From JBBIND01 sp037444075 (GTDB taxonomy: Bacteria > Acidobacteriota > Terriglobia > Bryobacterales > Bryobacteraceae), in the NCBI GenBank assembly GCA_037444075.1, contig JBBIND010000013.1, forward strand, positions 1 through 64,000: a DNA stretch of 64,000 bases, in the 5' to 3' direction. The position numbers and the translations under genes are program-made. A model generated the notes under the pieces. It searched no databases. It was not told the DNA's origin and saw nothing but the letters and a program-made list of their open reading frames with translations. Position 1 is the first letter of the stretch, and every line of letters begins with the position of its first letter. This document shows, in pieces, positions 52,733 to 60,675 of the stretch.

Positions 52733-53145
52733 GCCTCCACTCCCTTCATGGACTTCCCGCACTCCCCGCAGAACTTCAGCGGCTGCGGGAAACGGGCTCC
52801 GCAATGCGGGCAGGTTAGCCCGTCCGCCGGCTCGTTCGCCGGTTGCGGAGCCGGCTTGGCTACGGCCGCCGGCTGAGGCTTGCCCAAAACCTGGTCGAGT
52901 TCCGCCATCACCACGGCCAATTCCTGCTGGAGCCCTCCCTTGATCTGCTCGTAGTCTTCGTCGGAGAGCTTCCCTACGCGGTACTCAAACTGGAGGTCCC
53001 GGAGGCTCTCATACAGGCGCGCCTTTCTCGCTTCGAGATGGCAGCCCGGGGCGGGATCGGGAACGGGCATGAGGTCCTTTCGCCGCACCAGCAGCGTATA
53101 GACGATAGCGCCCACTGTCAGCAATGCAGCTATTGCGATTGTCAT
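52729..53145 (-). CDS. Membrane-anchored zinc-ribbon protein within the ccm operon
   Basis: A 138-residue protein: one N-terminal helix (MTIAIAALLTVGAIVYTLLV), a helical middle region (ARLYESLRDLQFEYRVGKLSDEDYEQIKGGL, like the short CcmI-type membrane segments of some cytochrome operons), and a C-terminal zinc ribbon CPHCG...CGECG. Overlaps ccmH and the CarboxypepD gene by four bases each. It could substitute for CcmI as an apocytochrome chaperone; that is inference from position. Confidence 0.7.
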   Translation of the reverse strand: MTIAIAALLTVGAIVYTLLVRRKDLMPVPDPAPGCHLEARKARLYESLRDLQFEYRVGKLSDEDYEQIKGGLQQELAVVMAELDQVLGKPQPAAVAKPAPQPANEPADGLTCPHCGARFPQPLKFCGECGKSMKGVEA

Positions 53146-53618
53146 CCGTCGAGTGTGGAAAGATCCTTGTTAATTTGCTGCTGGTACTTGTCCAGCAAAG
53201 CCTGATTGGCGGGAACTGCCGCCGGGGCGGATTTCGCCAGGAACCGCCTGATGAACCACCAGATGGCCAGCAGGCCACCCAGGATGGCAACGAAGGGCAT
53301 GATCCAACCCAGGATGTTGAACCCCTCCGCCGGCGGCACCGCCAAAGCATGGATGCCCCGTTCGGCCACAAACGAGTCGATAATCTCCTGGTCGGACTTG
53401 CCTTCGCCGAGCATGCGGGCGATCTTCTCCCGCGCCGGCAGCGCGTAACCGCAGTGCAGCATCTGGCAATCGGCTACCGTGTTGCGGCAGGTGCCGCACA
53501 GGCAGGCCAGATGCTGACCCACCCGCCGTATCTCCGGCGCCGCCAACTCCGAGGCGCTCTGAGCCAGGCAGAGGGCTGCCAACAGCAGCCCCAGGATGCT
53601 ATTCCTGAGCCGGTGCAT
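53142..53618 (-). CDS. ccmH: CcmH-type cytochrome c maturation thiol protein with extra cysteines
   Basis: A 158-residue protein: signal (MHRLRNSILGLLLAALCLAQS), a three-helix domain with C39-x-C41-x-x-C44 and two more cysteines, C51 and C56, then a helix (ILGWIMPFVAILGGLLAIWWFI). KIARMLGEGKSDQEIIDSFVAERG is the hallmark CcmH segment. Classical CcmH has LRCxxC only; the five-cysteine version is atypical. It reduces apocytochrome thiols before haem ligation. The start lies 20 bases inside ccmF. Confidence 0.85.
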   Translation of the reverse strand: MHRLRNSILGLLLAALCLAQSASELAAPEIRRVGQHLACLCGTCRNTVADCQMLHCGYALPAREKIARMLGEGKSDQEIIDSFVAERGIHALAVPPAEGFNILGWIMPFVAILGGLLAIWWFIRRFLAKSAPAAVPANQALLDKYQQQINKDLSTLDG

Positions 53619-55611
53619 GTTGTTCCACCACTCCCATCATTTCGGTGCGCGCCACCTGGAAGCGGACTTTGTTGGGCACCAGGCAAACCAGAGTGCCGAA
53701 AACCAGTACCACAAAACCTATCCAAATCCAGGTGACCAACGGGAAGACATAGGCTTGGATGACTGCTTTTTGATTGTCATCCGACATGCCGGCGAAGTTG
53801 AGGTACAAATCCTCATTCAGCCTTCGGCGTATGGCTACTTCTGAAGTGTTCTGCCGGCTCGCCGAGTAAAAACGGCGCTCGGGCTCCAGTTTGCCGGCGG
53901 GCTTGCCTCCCACGGAGATGTCGACCACGGCGTGGTGCCAGCTGTAGTTCGGATTCTCGCCTTCCCGCAGTTCACTCACTTTCAATTCATAGCGGCCCAG
54001 GTGAAATGTGTCGCCCGTGTTCACTTCCACGGTCGTGTCCTTGTTGAAAGCAGCGCCCGTAAAGCCGACAAACATGAGGACCACGCCCATGTGCACGAGA
54101 TAGCCGCCGTAACGGCGCGTGTTACGGTGCGTCAACTCCACCATGGCGGCCAGCAGGTTCTGGTTGGTCCTGCTCCGGATCACCCGCGCCCCCTTCCAGA
54201 ATTCGCTGACGATGGTCCAGGCTACGAAGACGCACAGCCCCAGCGACATCAGCGCGTACGGATGGCGCACGCCAAGAGCCAGGAGCGCCAGCGCCACGGC
54301 GAGACCCGCGGAAGCCGGCCACAAGAAAGCCCGTCTCAGGCTGTCGAGCGAGCTGCGCCGCCAGGCGATGAGAGGACCCACGCCGGTCAAAAACAGAAGA
54401 AACAGTCCGATGGGCACATTGACGCGGTTGAAAAAAGGCGCGTCGACGCTGATCTTCTCGCCGGTCACCGCTTCCGAAATGACCGGGAACAGAGTCCCCC
54501 ACAGGATGGCGAAGCAGCTGCCCAGCAGGATGAGGTTGTTGAACAAGAAACTCGATTCCCGGGAGATGACGCTCTCCAGGTTCGACTCGCTTTTCAGGTA
54601 GTCCAGGCGGTTGAGAATCAGCAGGCTGGTGGAGAGCAGGATAAATGCCAGGAAGACGACGAAGTACGTGCCAATCGGGGATTGAGCAAAGGCATGCACT
54701 GAACTGACCACGCCGGACCGGGTCAGGAAGGTTCCGAAGATGCAGAGGAAGAACGTGGCCGAGATCAGCACCACGTTCCAGACCTTCATCATGCCCTTCT
54801 TCTCCTGCATCATCACCGAGTGCAGAAAAGCAGTGGCGGTAATCCAGGGCAAAAGCGAAGCGTTTTCAACCGGATCCCAGCCCCAGTAGCCGCCCCACCC
54901 AAGCACGGCGTACGCCCAGCCGGCGCCGAGCATGATCCCGATGGTCTGAAACAGCCAGGTCACCAGCGTCCAGCGCCGCGTGGTGCGAATCCATTCGTCG
55001 CCGGGCTGCCTCGTGATCAGCGAACCCATGGCGAAAGCGAACGGCACGATGAAGCCCACATAGCCCATGTACAGAGTTGGCGGGTGGACAGCCATGGCCC
55101 AGTACTGCAACAAGGGGTTCAGTCCGCGCCCGTCTTCCGCCGCCATGACCTCGCGCCCCACCGCGAGCACATCGAACGGGCTGAGTGGAAACGCAATCAG
55201 GAGCAGGAAGAACGCCTGCGTCACCATCAGGATGGAGGTGACATAGGGCATCATTTGGATGAACTTGTGGCGGTTGGTAAACAGCACCACGGCTGCATAA
55301 GCGGAAAGCATCCACGCCCACAGCAGGAGCGAACCCTCCTGCCCGCCCCACCATGCCGCGAACTTGTAGAGCACCGGCATTTCCCGGTTGCTGTGCGAAA
55401 CCACATAAGCCAGGCGGAAGTCGCTGTTCAGCAGGGCATAGATCAGCAGGGAGGAGGCGAACGTAAGGAGCCAAAAAATGGCGTACACGGCCCGGCGGCC
55501 GCTGGCCACCAGGTAATCGTTGCGCTTCCAGCGTCCCGCCAGGGAGGCCGCCACGGAATAAAGGGATAGGCAGAATGCCAGGAGAATAGCAAGCGCGCCC
55601 AGATTTTCCAT
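53599..55611 (-). CDS. ccmF: Cytochrome c haem lyase subunit CcmF
   Basis: A 670-residue membrane protein with about 15 helices. The WWD domain reads AVLGWGGYWGWDPVENASLLPW, with LWAWMLSAYAAVVLF, QYWAMAVHPPTLYMGYVGF supplying periplasmic histidines and TRRYGGYLVHMGVVLMFVGF near the C-terminus. It transfers haem from CcmE to apocytochrome c with CcmH. Length and motifs are normal. Twelve bases separate it from ccmE. Confidence 0.95.
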   Translation of the reverse strand: MENLGALAILLAFCLSLYSVAASLAGRWKRNDYLVASGRRAVYAIFWLLTFASSLLIYALLNSDFRLAYVVSHSNREMPVLYKFAAWWGGQEGSLLLWAWMLSAYAAVVLFTNRHKFIQMMPYVTSILMVTQAFFLLLIAFPLSPFDVLAVGREVMAAEDGRGLNPLLQYWAMAVHPPTLYMGYVGFIVPFAFAMGSLITRQPGDEWIRTTRRWTLVTWLFQTIGIMLGAGWAYAVLGWGGYWGWDPVENASLLPWITATAFLHSVMMQEKKGMMKVWNVVLISATFFLCIFGTFLTRSGVVSSVHAFAQSPIGTYFVVFLAFILLSTSLLILNRLDYLKSESNLESVISRESSFLFNNLILLGSCFAILWGTLFPVISEAVTGEKISVDAPFFNRVNVPIGLFLLFLTGVGPLIAWRRSSLDSLRRAFLWPASAGLAVALALLALGVRHPYALMSLGLCVFVAWTIVSEFWKGARVIRSRTNQNLLAAMVELTHRNTRRYGGYLVHMGVVLMFVGFTGAAFNKDTTVEVNTGDTFHLGRYELKVSELREGENPNYSWHHAVVDISVGGKPAGKLEPERRFYSASRQNTSEVAIRRRLNEDLYLNFAGMSDDNQKAVIQAYVFPLVTWIWIGFVVLVFGTLVCLVPNKVRFQVARTEMMGVVEQHAPAQE

Positions 55612-55623
55612 ATTTCTTTAGGA

Positions 55624-56049
55624 TTACAATGCAGCCGATTTGCCGCCCGGATGAGTCTGGCCGGGCTTGGCTTCATATTTCGACGCGCATTTGGCCTGAA
55701 TCTTGGTGGCCCGGAAGACACCGTCTTCGCCCAACCGTCCGTCGGCCACGGCCTGTGCCCCGTCACGGAAGGTATCCGGCAAAGGCTCGGCACTGTCATA
55801 GACCACCCGGAGTTTGAGATCATCCTGGTGCATTACGAACGTCACTTTGCGCCCTTGCCTCAGGATGGAACCCTCCGCCACGTCTCCCGCCACGCGAAGC
55901 CGCTTGGAATGCGCGTCCGCACCCATCTGGCTTAATTCGGCCACGGTCTTGTAGTAGGTTTTTGTCTCGCTAATACCGCCCGCCGCCAGCCAAATCAAAG
56001 TCCCCACTATGGCCACGATGAGTACGCCGAACTTCATATATGGTTTCAT
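55624..56049 (-). CDS. ccmE: Haem chaperone CcmE, cysteine (CxxxY) variant
   Basis: A 141-residue periplasmic haem carrier anchored by one N-terminal helix (FGVLIVAIVGTLIWLAAGG). The OB-fold shows KRLRVAGDVAEGSILRQGRK and YDSAEPLPDTFRDGAQAVADG. At the haem site, where most CcmE have His in a HxxxY motif, it has C121-A-S-K-Y125 (QAKCASKYEAK), the cysteine variant known from Desulfovibrio and archaeal Ccm systems. First gene of the operon; GAGGAAACC precedes the ATG. Confidence 0.9.
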   Translation of the reverse strand: MKPYMKFGVLIVAIVGTLIWLAAGGISETKTYYKTVAELSQMGADAHSKRLRVAGDVAEGSILRQGRKVTFVMHQDDLKLRVVYDSAEPLPDTFRDGAQAVADGRLGEDGVFRATKIQAKCASKYEAKPGQTHPGGKSAAL

Positions 56050-56068
56050 GGTTTCCTCTAAGGCGTGA

Positions 56069-56140
56069 TGCTAATCCCAGTATAACCCGCTTCAGCGGGA
56101 GGTTCGGCCCCGGGGTGTTCACGCTACACTGGGATTGCAT
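56069..56140. promoter_or_regulatory. Divergent promoter region of ccmE and the M20 peptidase gene
   Basis: The minus strand has TATACTGGGATTAGCAT (56068-56084) before ccmE; the plus strand has TACACTGGGATTGCAT (56125-56140) running into the peptidase ATG at 56139. The two are near-identical and mirror each other about position 56105. TATACT and TACACT are good -10 boxes; no clear -35 is seen for either. A CCCGCT-TC-AGCGGG hairpin lies at 56086-56099 between them. Confidence 0.5.
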
Positions 56141-57392
56141 GTCCGCCGGATTGGCAAAGCCGGCCTCGGTGGCCGCCATTTCCCAGGAACCAGGGGTACG
56201 CGAGGCCCTCGACTGGATTCGGCAGTCAAAATCCTGGATCAACCTACGGCACCTCGAAGTGTGCCGTGTCCCGGCGCCCACCTTTCAAGAGCAGGCGCGC
56301 GCTGAGTGGATGGCCGAACAATTCCGCGCCATGGGCCTTACGGCGCGCATTGACCGGGCCGGCAATGTTCTGGCCTGGCCGTATGGCGAACACGCGGGCG
56401 ACTGCGTTGCTCTCACGGCGCACCTTGACACGGTGTTAGCGCCTCGCCTGCCGGAGGACGTGACGCTGGGGCCTGACGGTCGCTTTTGCGGACCCGGCGT
56501 GGCCGACAACGGCTGCGGTCTGGCGGCCTTGCTGGCGATAGGAAAGGCACTCTCCGCCGCGCCGCCCATCGAAACGATGGAAGCCTACCCCGTCCTCATC
56601 GCCAACGTAGGCGAGGAGGGTGAAGGCAACCTCAGCGGCATGCGCTACCTGTGCCGTCCCGGCGGAGCAGCCGATGCCATCCGTGCTTTCCTCATTCTGG
56701 ACGGCCCGGCCACGGACCGTATCACGAGCCGCGCCTTGGCCAGCCGCCGCTTTGAAATCAGTCTGGCGGGTCCGGGCGGCCACAGTTGGAGCGATTTCGG
56801 CATCGTGAACCCGGTACATGCCCTCAGCCGCTTAATCACCCTGTTTACCGACAACGGCTTCGCGGGCTTCCCGTCAGCGGACGCAGCCGGCCGCAACCCC
56901 CGCTGTTCCTATAACTTCGGGACGCTGGAAGGAGGCCTGAGCGTCAATTCCATCCCGGCTACGGCGCGGACCAAGCTGGATCTCCGTTCCGAAGAACAAT
57001 CTGCCCTCGATCAGATGTCCGAACGCCTGATGACCGCGGTGGAGAAAGCCCTGGAAATGGAGAACGGGCGCGCCACCGGCAGCCGCCTCACCGCCAAGGT
57101 CCGGGAAATCGGATCGAGACCGGGGGGTGGTCTTTCGAAGGACGCGCCTTTGCTTACATACGTGCGGGCCGTCGATACGCATCTCGGCATCCGCGCCAGA
57201 CTGGACTGCGCTTCCACCGACGCCAACATCCCGCTTTCGCTGGGTCTGCCCGCGGTTGCCATCGGCGCCGGCGGACAGGGCGGCGGATCCCACACCCCCG
57301 CTGAGTGGTATGACCCGGAGGGCCGTGAGTTGGGAATCGAGCGCGCGTTCCTGGTACTGTGCATGCTGATGCGGACCGCCGGCTCCGGCTAA
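56139..57392 (+). CDS. M20-type metallopeptidase
   Basis: A 417-residue zinc peptidase. Metal ligands appear in order: ALTAHLDTVL, GPGVADNGCGLAALLA (bridging Asp), NVGEEGEGNLSG (catalytic Glu pair), and the C-terminal GGSHTPAEW histidine; the lid domain has GPGGHSWSDFG. This resembles the M20 tripeptide/dipeptidase group. ATG 56139 has no ribosome binding site and lies 8 bases after a TACACT box, so it may be translated from a leaderless mRNA. EamA follows after two bases. Confidence 0.88.
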   Translation: MSAGLAKPASVAAISQEPGVREALDWIRQSKSWINLRHLEVCRVPAPTFQEQARAEWMAEQFRAMGLTARIDRAGNVLAWPYGEHAGDCVALTAHLDTVLAPRLPEDVTLGPDGRFCGPGVADNGCGLAALLAIGKALSAAPPIETMEAYPVLIANVGEEGEGNLSGMRYLCRPGGAADAIRAFLILDGPATDRITSRALASRRFEISLAGPGGHSWSDFGIVNPVHALSRLITLFTDNGFAGFPSADAAGRNPRCSYNFGTLEGGLSVNSIPATARTKLDLRSEEQSALDQMSERLMTAVEKALEMENGRATGSRLTAKVREIGSRPGGGLSKDAPLLTYVRAVDTHLGIRARLDCASTDANIPLSLGLPAVAIGAGGQGGGSHTPAEWYDPEGRELGIERAFLVLCMLMRTAGSG

Positions 57393-57394
57393 GA

Positions 57395-58291
57395 ATGCCC
57401 GCACTCTCCCGGCAACACTGGCGCGCCGAAGCTGCTCTGGTTGGCGTGACCTTCATCTGGGGCGCCACCTTCGTGCTGGTAAAGACCGCACTCGAAGAGA
57501 TCTCCACCATCCTGTTTCTGGCCCTGCGCTTCAGCATCGCGAGTGTGGCGCTCGGCGCCGTGTATCGCGGGCGGCTCTCATCCTGGCCGCGGCAGTCGTC
57601 TGCGGTATTTGTGGGCGGGAGTTTGGCGGGGTCCTGTCTGTTCGCGGCTTATGTATTCCAAACACAGGGCTTAAGGCTGACCACGCCTTCCAAGTCAGCT
57701 TTTCTGACGGGATTGGCAATTGTGCTGGTGCCGCTGTTGGGAGCACTGCTGCGCCGCATCCCGCCCAGTCTGCCCGAGTGCCTCGGCGTGGCTGTAGCCA
57801 CAGTGGGGATGGGCCTGATGACGCTCGAGAGCGGCAGCCTGGAGGTGAACCCTGGTGACATGCTCACCGTGGTAGGCGCTTTCCTGTTCGCGCTGCACAT
57901 TCTCATCGTGGGCCATTACTCGCCGCGCACCGGCTTTGAGGCGCTCAGCCTGACGCAGATACCGGTGGCCGCAGTGCTGGCCCTGGGTAGCTTCTTCTGG
58001 GTGGAGCCCGTCGAGGTGAGATGGTCCGCAACCCTGCTGGGGGCATTGGTTGTCACGGGCTTGCTTGCGACGGCCATGGCGTTCACCGTGCAGGCCTGGG
58101 CGCAGCAACACACCACTCCCACGCGAACCGCGGTGATTTTCGCCTTGGAACCGATTTTCGCGTGGGCAACGTCATATGTGGTAGCTGGAGAAGTCCTGTC
58201 GCTGAAGGCTGCTTTGGGAGCGGCGCTTATCCTGGCGGGCGTGCTGGCGGTGGAATTGAAACCTTCGGGGGCGGTCCCGCGTCCAGAATGA
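57395..58291 (+). CDS. EamA/DMT-family transporter
   Basis: A 298-residue inner-membrane protein of ten helices made of two EamA repeats: VGVTFIWGATFVLVKTALEEIS and LLATAMAFTVQAWAQQHTTPTRTAVIFALEPIFAW. LRFSIASVALG and GLRLTTPSKSAFLTGL are typical. The family exports amino acids or other metabolites. The ATG at 57395 is two bases after the peptidase stop, suggesting that products of the peptidase could be exported. Confidence 0.88.
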   Translation: MPALSRQHWRAEAALVGVTFIWGATFVLVKTALEEISTILFLALRFSIASVALGAVYRGRLSSWPRQSSAVFVGGSLAGSCLFAAYVFQTQGLRLTTPSKSAFLTGLAIVLVPLLGALLRRIPPSLPECLGVAVATVGMGLMTLESGSLEVNPGDMLTVVGAFLFALHILIVGHYSPRTGFEALSLTQIPVAAVLALGSFFWVEPVEVRWSATLLGALVVTGLLATAMAFTVQAWAQQHTTPTRTAVIFALEPIFAWATSYVVAGEVLSLKAALGAALILAGVLAVELKPSGAVPRPE

Positions 58292-58315
58292 ACAGGAACA
58301 ACGGAATAAATTTCC

Positions 58316-58321
58316 TATAAT
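58316..58321 (+). promoter_or_regulatory. -10 box (TATAAT) upstream of the HtrA gene
   Basis: A perfect TATAAT at 58316-58321 with no TTGACA at the proper distance; GGAACA (58295-58300), an ECF-like -35, lies 15 bases before it. It would give an approximately 155-base leader before the protease gene. The sigma factor is uncertain. Confidence 0.4.
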
Positions 58322-58364
58322 GAAGCATAGACGTCCCTGGCGGATGCAGGGCAAAGGGAGAGAT

Positions 58365-58475
58365 TTGTCCAAGCTTGCGCGGCTGGTTCCGCAGAGTCAA
58401 CGCGAAAAGCACCTCAACCTGGACGAACAAACCCGGGCCACTGCTGCTGCGGGGCGGCAAACCTTAAGGAGGTAG
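58365..58475 (+). CDS. Possible 36-codon leader ORF of htrA
   Basis: A TTG at 58365 with AAGGGAG four bases upstream opens SKLARLVPQSQREKHLNLDE and ends at a TAG (58473-58475) seven bases before the protease ATG. The last codons overlap the AAGGAGG ribosome binding site of that gene, so translation of the leader could tune protease initiation. In-frame ATGs lie at 58344 and 58320, the latter inside the -10 box. Codon-level support is thin. Confidence 0.3.
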   Translation: MSKLARLVPQSQREKHLNLDEQTRATAAAGRQTLRR

Positions 58476-58482
58476 GCGGTTT

Positions 58483-60081
58483 ATGGGCTTTTGGGCCAAA
58501 CTGAAGCAACACAAATCAGTCTCTGTCGTCCTGTTGCTGGCGACCCTTTCGATAGGCATCTTGATCGGCACAGTGGTCAACTGGGGGGTCAGTGCAGGTA
58601 AGGCGCAGATGGCGACCGATGCCACGCCGCTTGTCATCCCTGACCCGGTACAGTTGTCCAATCAGTTCACCAAACTGGCTAAGCAATTGGAGCCCGCCGT
58701 GGTGAACATCACTTCAGAGTATGATCCGCGCCCGCAGCAGAACACGCGCGGTCGCCGCGTGCAACCACCACAGGAGGATGACGAAGCCATGGACTTCTGG
58801 CGCCGGTTCTTCGGCGGAAGTCCTTTTGGGGACGCTCCCCCGCGGTCCTTCCGTAGCACCAGAGGCGGAACCGGATTCCTGGTTGATTCAAAGGGCTACA
58901 TCATTACCAATCACCATGTCGTGGATGGCGCCACTCAAGTCAAGGTCAGGCTTTCCGGCGACACCACCGAACACAAAGCCACCGTGGTCGGTTTCGACGT
59001 CGAAACGGACCTTGCCGTTATCAAGATCGAAGGAAAGAAACCCCTGCCTGCGGTGAAGATAGGCAACTCTGAAGGAGTTCAAGTGGGAGATTGGGCCATC
59101 GCCATCGGGTCGCCTTTCGGGTTGGAGGCCACGGTTACCGCTGGAATCATCAGCGCCAAGGGCCGTGACATTCCCGGAGGTCAGCAGTTCCAGCGCTTTA
59201 TCCAGACAGACGCAGCGATCAACCCCGGAAACAGCGGCGGTCCCTTGCTGAACATCAATGGCGAAGTAGTGGGCGTCAACACCGCCATCTTTACGGCTTC
59301 CGGCGGCTACCAGGGAGTAGGCTTTGCGCTGCCCATCAACACGGCGGTCAAGGTCTACAACATGCTGGTGCAGAGCGGCAGAGTGACGCGCGGCTCCATC
59401 GGCATCACCTTCAACCGAAATCAGAGCAAGGAACTGTTGCAGGCCGCAGGTGTGGATCATGGGGTCCTGGTAACAGAAGTCACCGCCGGAGGGCCCTCGG
59501 ATAAGGCTGGACTCAAGGTGGAGGACGTGATCCTGGCCATCAATGCCAAGCCCGTCAAGGACGGCGATGAGTTGGTGAACCGCATTGCCGACACGCCTGT
59601 AGGCACCGAGGTGAAACTCACCATCGACCGTGCGGGCAAGAGGATGGAACTGCCCGTTACCATCCGCGCCCGGCACGAAGTTTTCGCGGGCGACGCCAGG
59701 TTCAGCCGCGAACGCGACCAGGAGCAACCCTCAAGGGGCGAAGGGACCGAGGCCAAGTTCGGGATCTATGTTCGCTCTATCACTCCGCGGGATCGCGAAG
59801 AAATGGGCATCACGCTGGACAACGGCGGCGTCCTGGTGACTCGGGTCGAGCAGGGTTCTTTCGCGGAAGAGATCGGCTTGCGCGAGAGGGACTTGATCGT
59901 ATCGGTCAACCGGCAGCCAGTTGCTTCCGTGGATGATCTGAGGAAGGTGCAGTCCGGGTTGAAACAGGGCGACCCGGTGGCTTTCAGAGTCATGCGGGCG
60001 GATCCGACGGCTGTGCGCGGCACGGCCAGAACGCCGCAGTGGTTCGTCCTCTATCTGTCCGGGACGATCCAGACACCTTAG
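58483..60081 (+). CDS. degP: Do-type serine protease HtrA/DegP
   Basis: A 532-residue periplasmic protease-chaperone, anchored by an N-terminal helix (SVVLLLATLSIGILIGTVV). Catalytic triad His145 (TNHHVV), Asp176 (ETDLAVIKI) and Ser251 (NPGNSGGPL). Two PDZ domains follow: GSIGITFNRNQSKELLQAAG and GIYVRSITPRDREEMG. A long Q/R-rich LA-like loop lies at about 82-125. It degrades misfolded envelope proteins. AAGGAGG precedes the ATG; a strong terminator follows. Confidence 0.95.
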   Translation: MGFWAKLKQHKSVSVVLLLATLSIGILIGTVVNWGVSAGKAQMATDATPLVIPDPVQLSNQFTKLAKQLEPAVVNITSEYDPRPQQNTRGRRVQPPQEDDEAMDFWRRFFGGSPFGDAPPRSFRSTRGGTGFLVDSKGYIITNHHVVDGATQVKVRLSGDTTEHKATVVGFDVETDLAVIKIEGKKPLPAVKIGNSEGVQVGDWAIAIGSPFGLEATVTAGIISAKGRDIPGGQQFQRFIQTDAAINPGNSGGPLLNINGEVVGVNTAIFTASGGYQGVGFALPINTAVKVYNMLVQSGRVTRGSIGITFNRNQSKELLQAAGVDHGVLVTEVTAGGPSDKAGLKVEDVILAINAKPVKDGDELVNRIADTPVGTEVKLTIDRAGKRMELPVTIRARHEVFAGDARFSRERDQEQPSRGEGTEAKFGIYVRSITPRDREEMGITLDNGGVLVTRVEQGSFAEEIGLRERDLIVSVNRQPVASVDDLRKVQSGLKQGDPVAFRVMRADPTAVRGTARTPQWFVLYLSGTIQTP

Positions 60082-60097
60082 CATTACCGGTCGGCAG

Positions 60098-60124
60098 AAC
60101 CCGGGCGGCCATGCCGCCCGGGTT
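60098..60124 (+). terminator. Intrinsic terminator of the HtrA gene
   Basis: AACCCGGGCGGC (60098-60109) pairs perfectly with GCCGCCCGGGTT (60113-60124) across a CAT loop, followed by TGCTTTGTT. It lies 16 bases past the protease stop and before the next gene's TTG. Confidence 0.85.
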
Positions 60125-60144
60125 TGCTTTGTTAGACTAAGGTC

Positions 60145-60675
60145 TTGCGAGCAACATTCACAGGAATCCCAATCGGCCTTTTGGCCCTGGTGAGCCTGAC
60201 CGTGGCGGCTCCGTCCTGGACGCAGCAGCCGTCCAAACAAAGTTCCTCTCCAAAGCCGGCGGCCAAAGCGCAGCCTCCCAAGAAAGCGGCGGCCAAAAGT
60301 TCCGCGCCTGCGCCTAAAGCTTCGTCCGGCAGCACGTCTTCCAAGAAGACCACGGCGTCGAAAGCTTCACCGCGACGAAAGACAACTGCCCGCACTAAAC
60401 GCCGCGCGCCTGCGCCGCGCCGGGCGCCTGCCGGTCAGCGAGTGCCCGCGGCGGACCGTTATCAGGAAATCCAGCGGGCGTTGGCTGACCGTGGCTACCT
60501 GGGCGGGCCTGCGGATGGGAATTGGGGCGCCGACTCGGTGGCCGCCCTGAAGCGGTTTCAGGAAGACCAGCAACTAACGGCTCACGGCAAGATCGACGCG
60601 CTCTCGCTTATCGCCTTGGGCCTGGGCCCGAAGCGCGGTAACGGCAACACCTCCGCAGCGATTGCACCGCCATGA
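60145..60675 (+). CDS. Secreted peptidoglycan-binding-like (PGB_1) protein with Lys/Ala-rich linker
   Basis: A 176-residue exported protein from a TTG at 60145 (TAAGG nine bases upstream). Signal peptide (IPIGLLALVSLTVAAPSWTQ), then a basic low-complexity linker of about 70 residues rich in Ala, Lys, Pro, Ser, then a peptidoglycan-binding domain RYQEIQRALADRGYLGGPAD followed by GNWGADSVAALKRFQEDQ. Such basic linkers may thread or bind anionic wall polymers. Its last codons overlap the alanine dehydrogenase ATG (ATGA), tying it to that gene. Confidence 0.8.
   Translation: MRATFTGIPIGLLALVSLTVAAPSWTQQPSKQSSSPKPAAKAQPPKKAAAKSSAPAPKASSGSTSSKKTTASKASPRRKTTARTKRRAPAPRRAPAGQRVPAADRYQEIQRALADRGYLGGPADGNWGADSVAALKRFQEDQQLTAHGKIDALSLIALGLGPKRGNGNTSAAIAPP

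Noticed and set aside
58320..58322. ATG as start of a 51-codon leader peptide before htrA
   Set aside because: It overlaps the TATAAT box, so it would not be on the transcript from that promoter; a TTG at 58365 is the better candidate.
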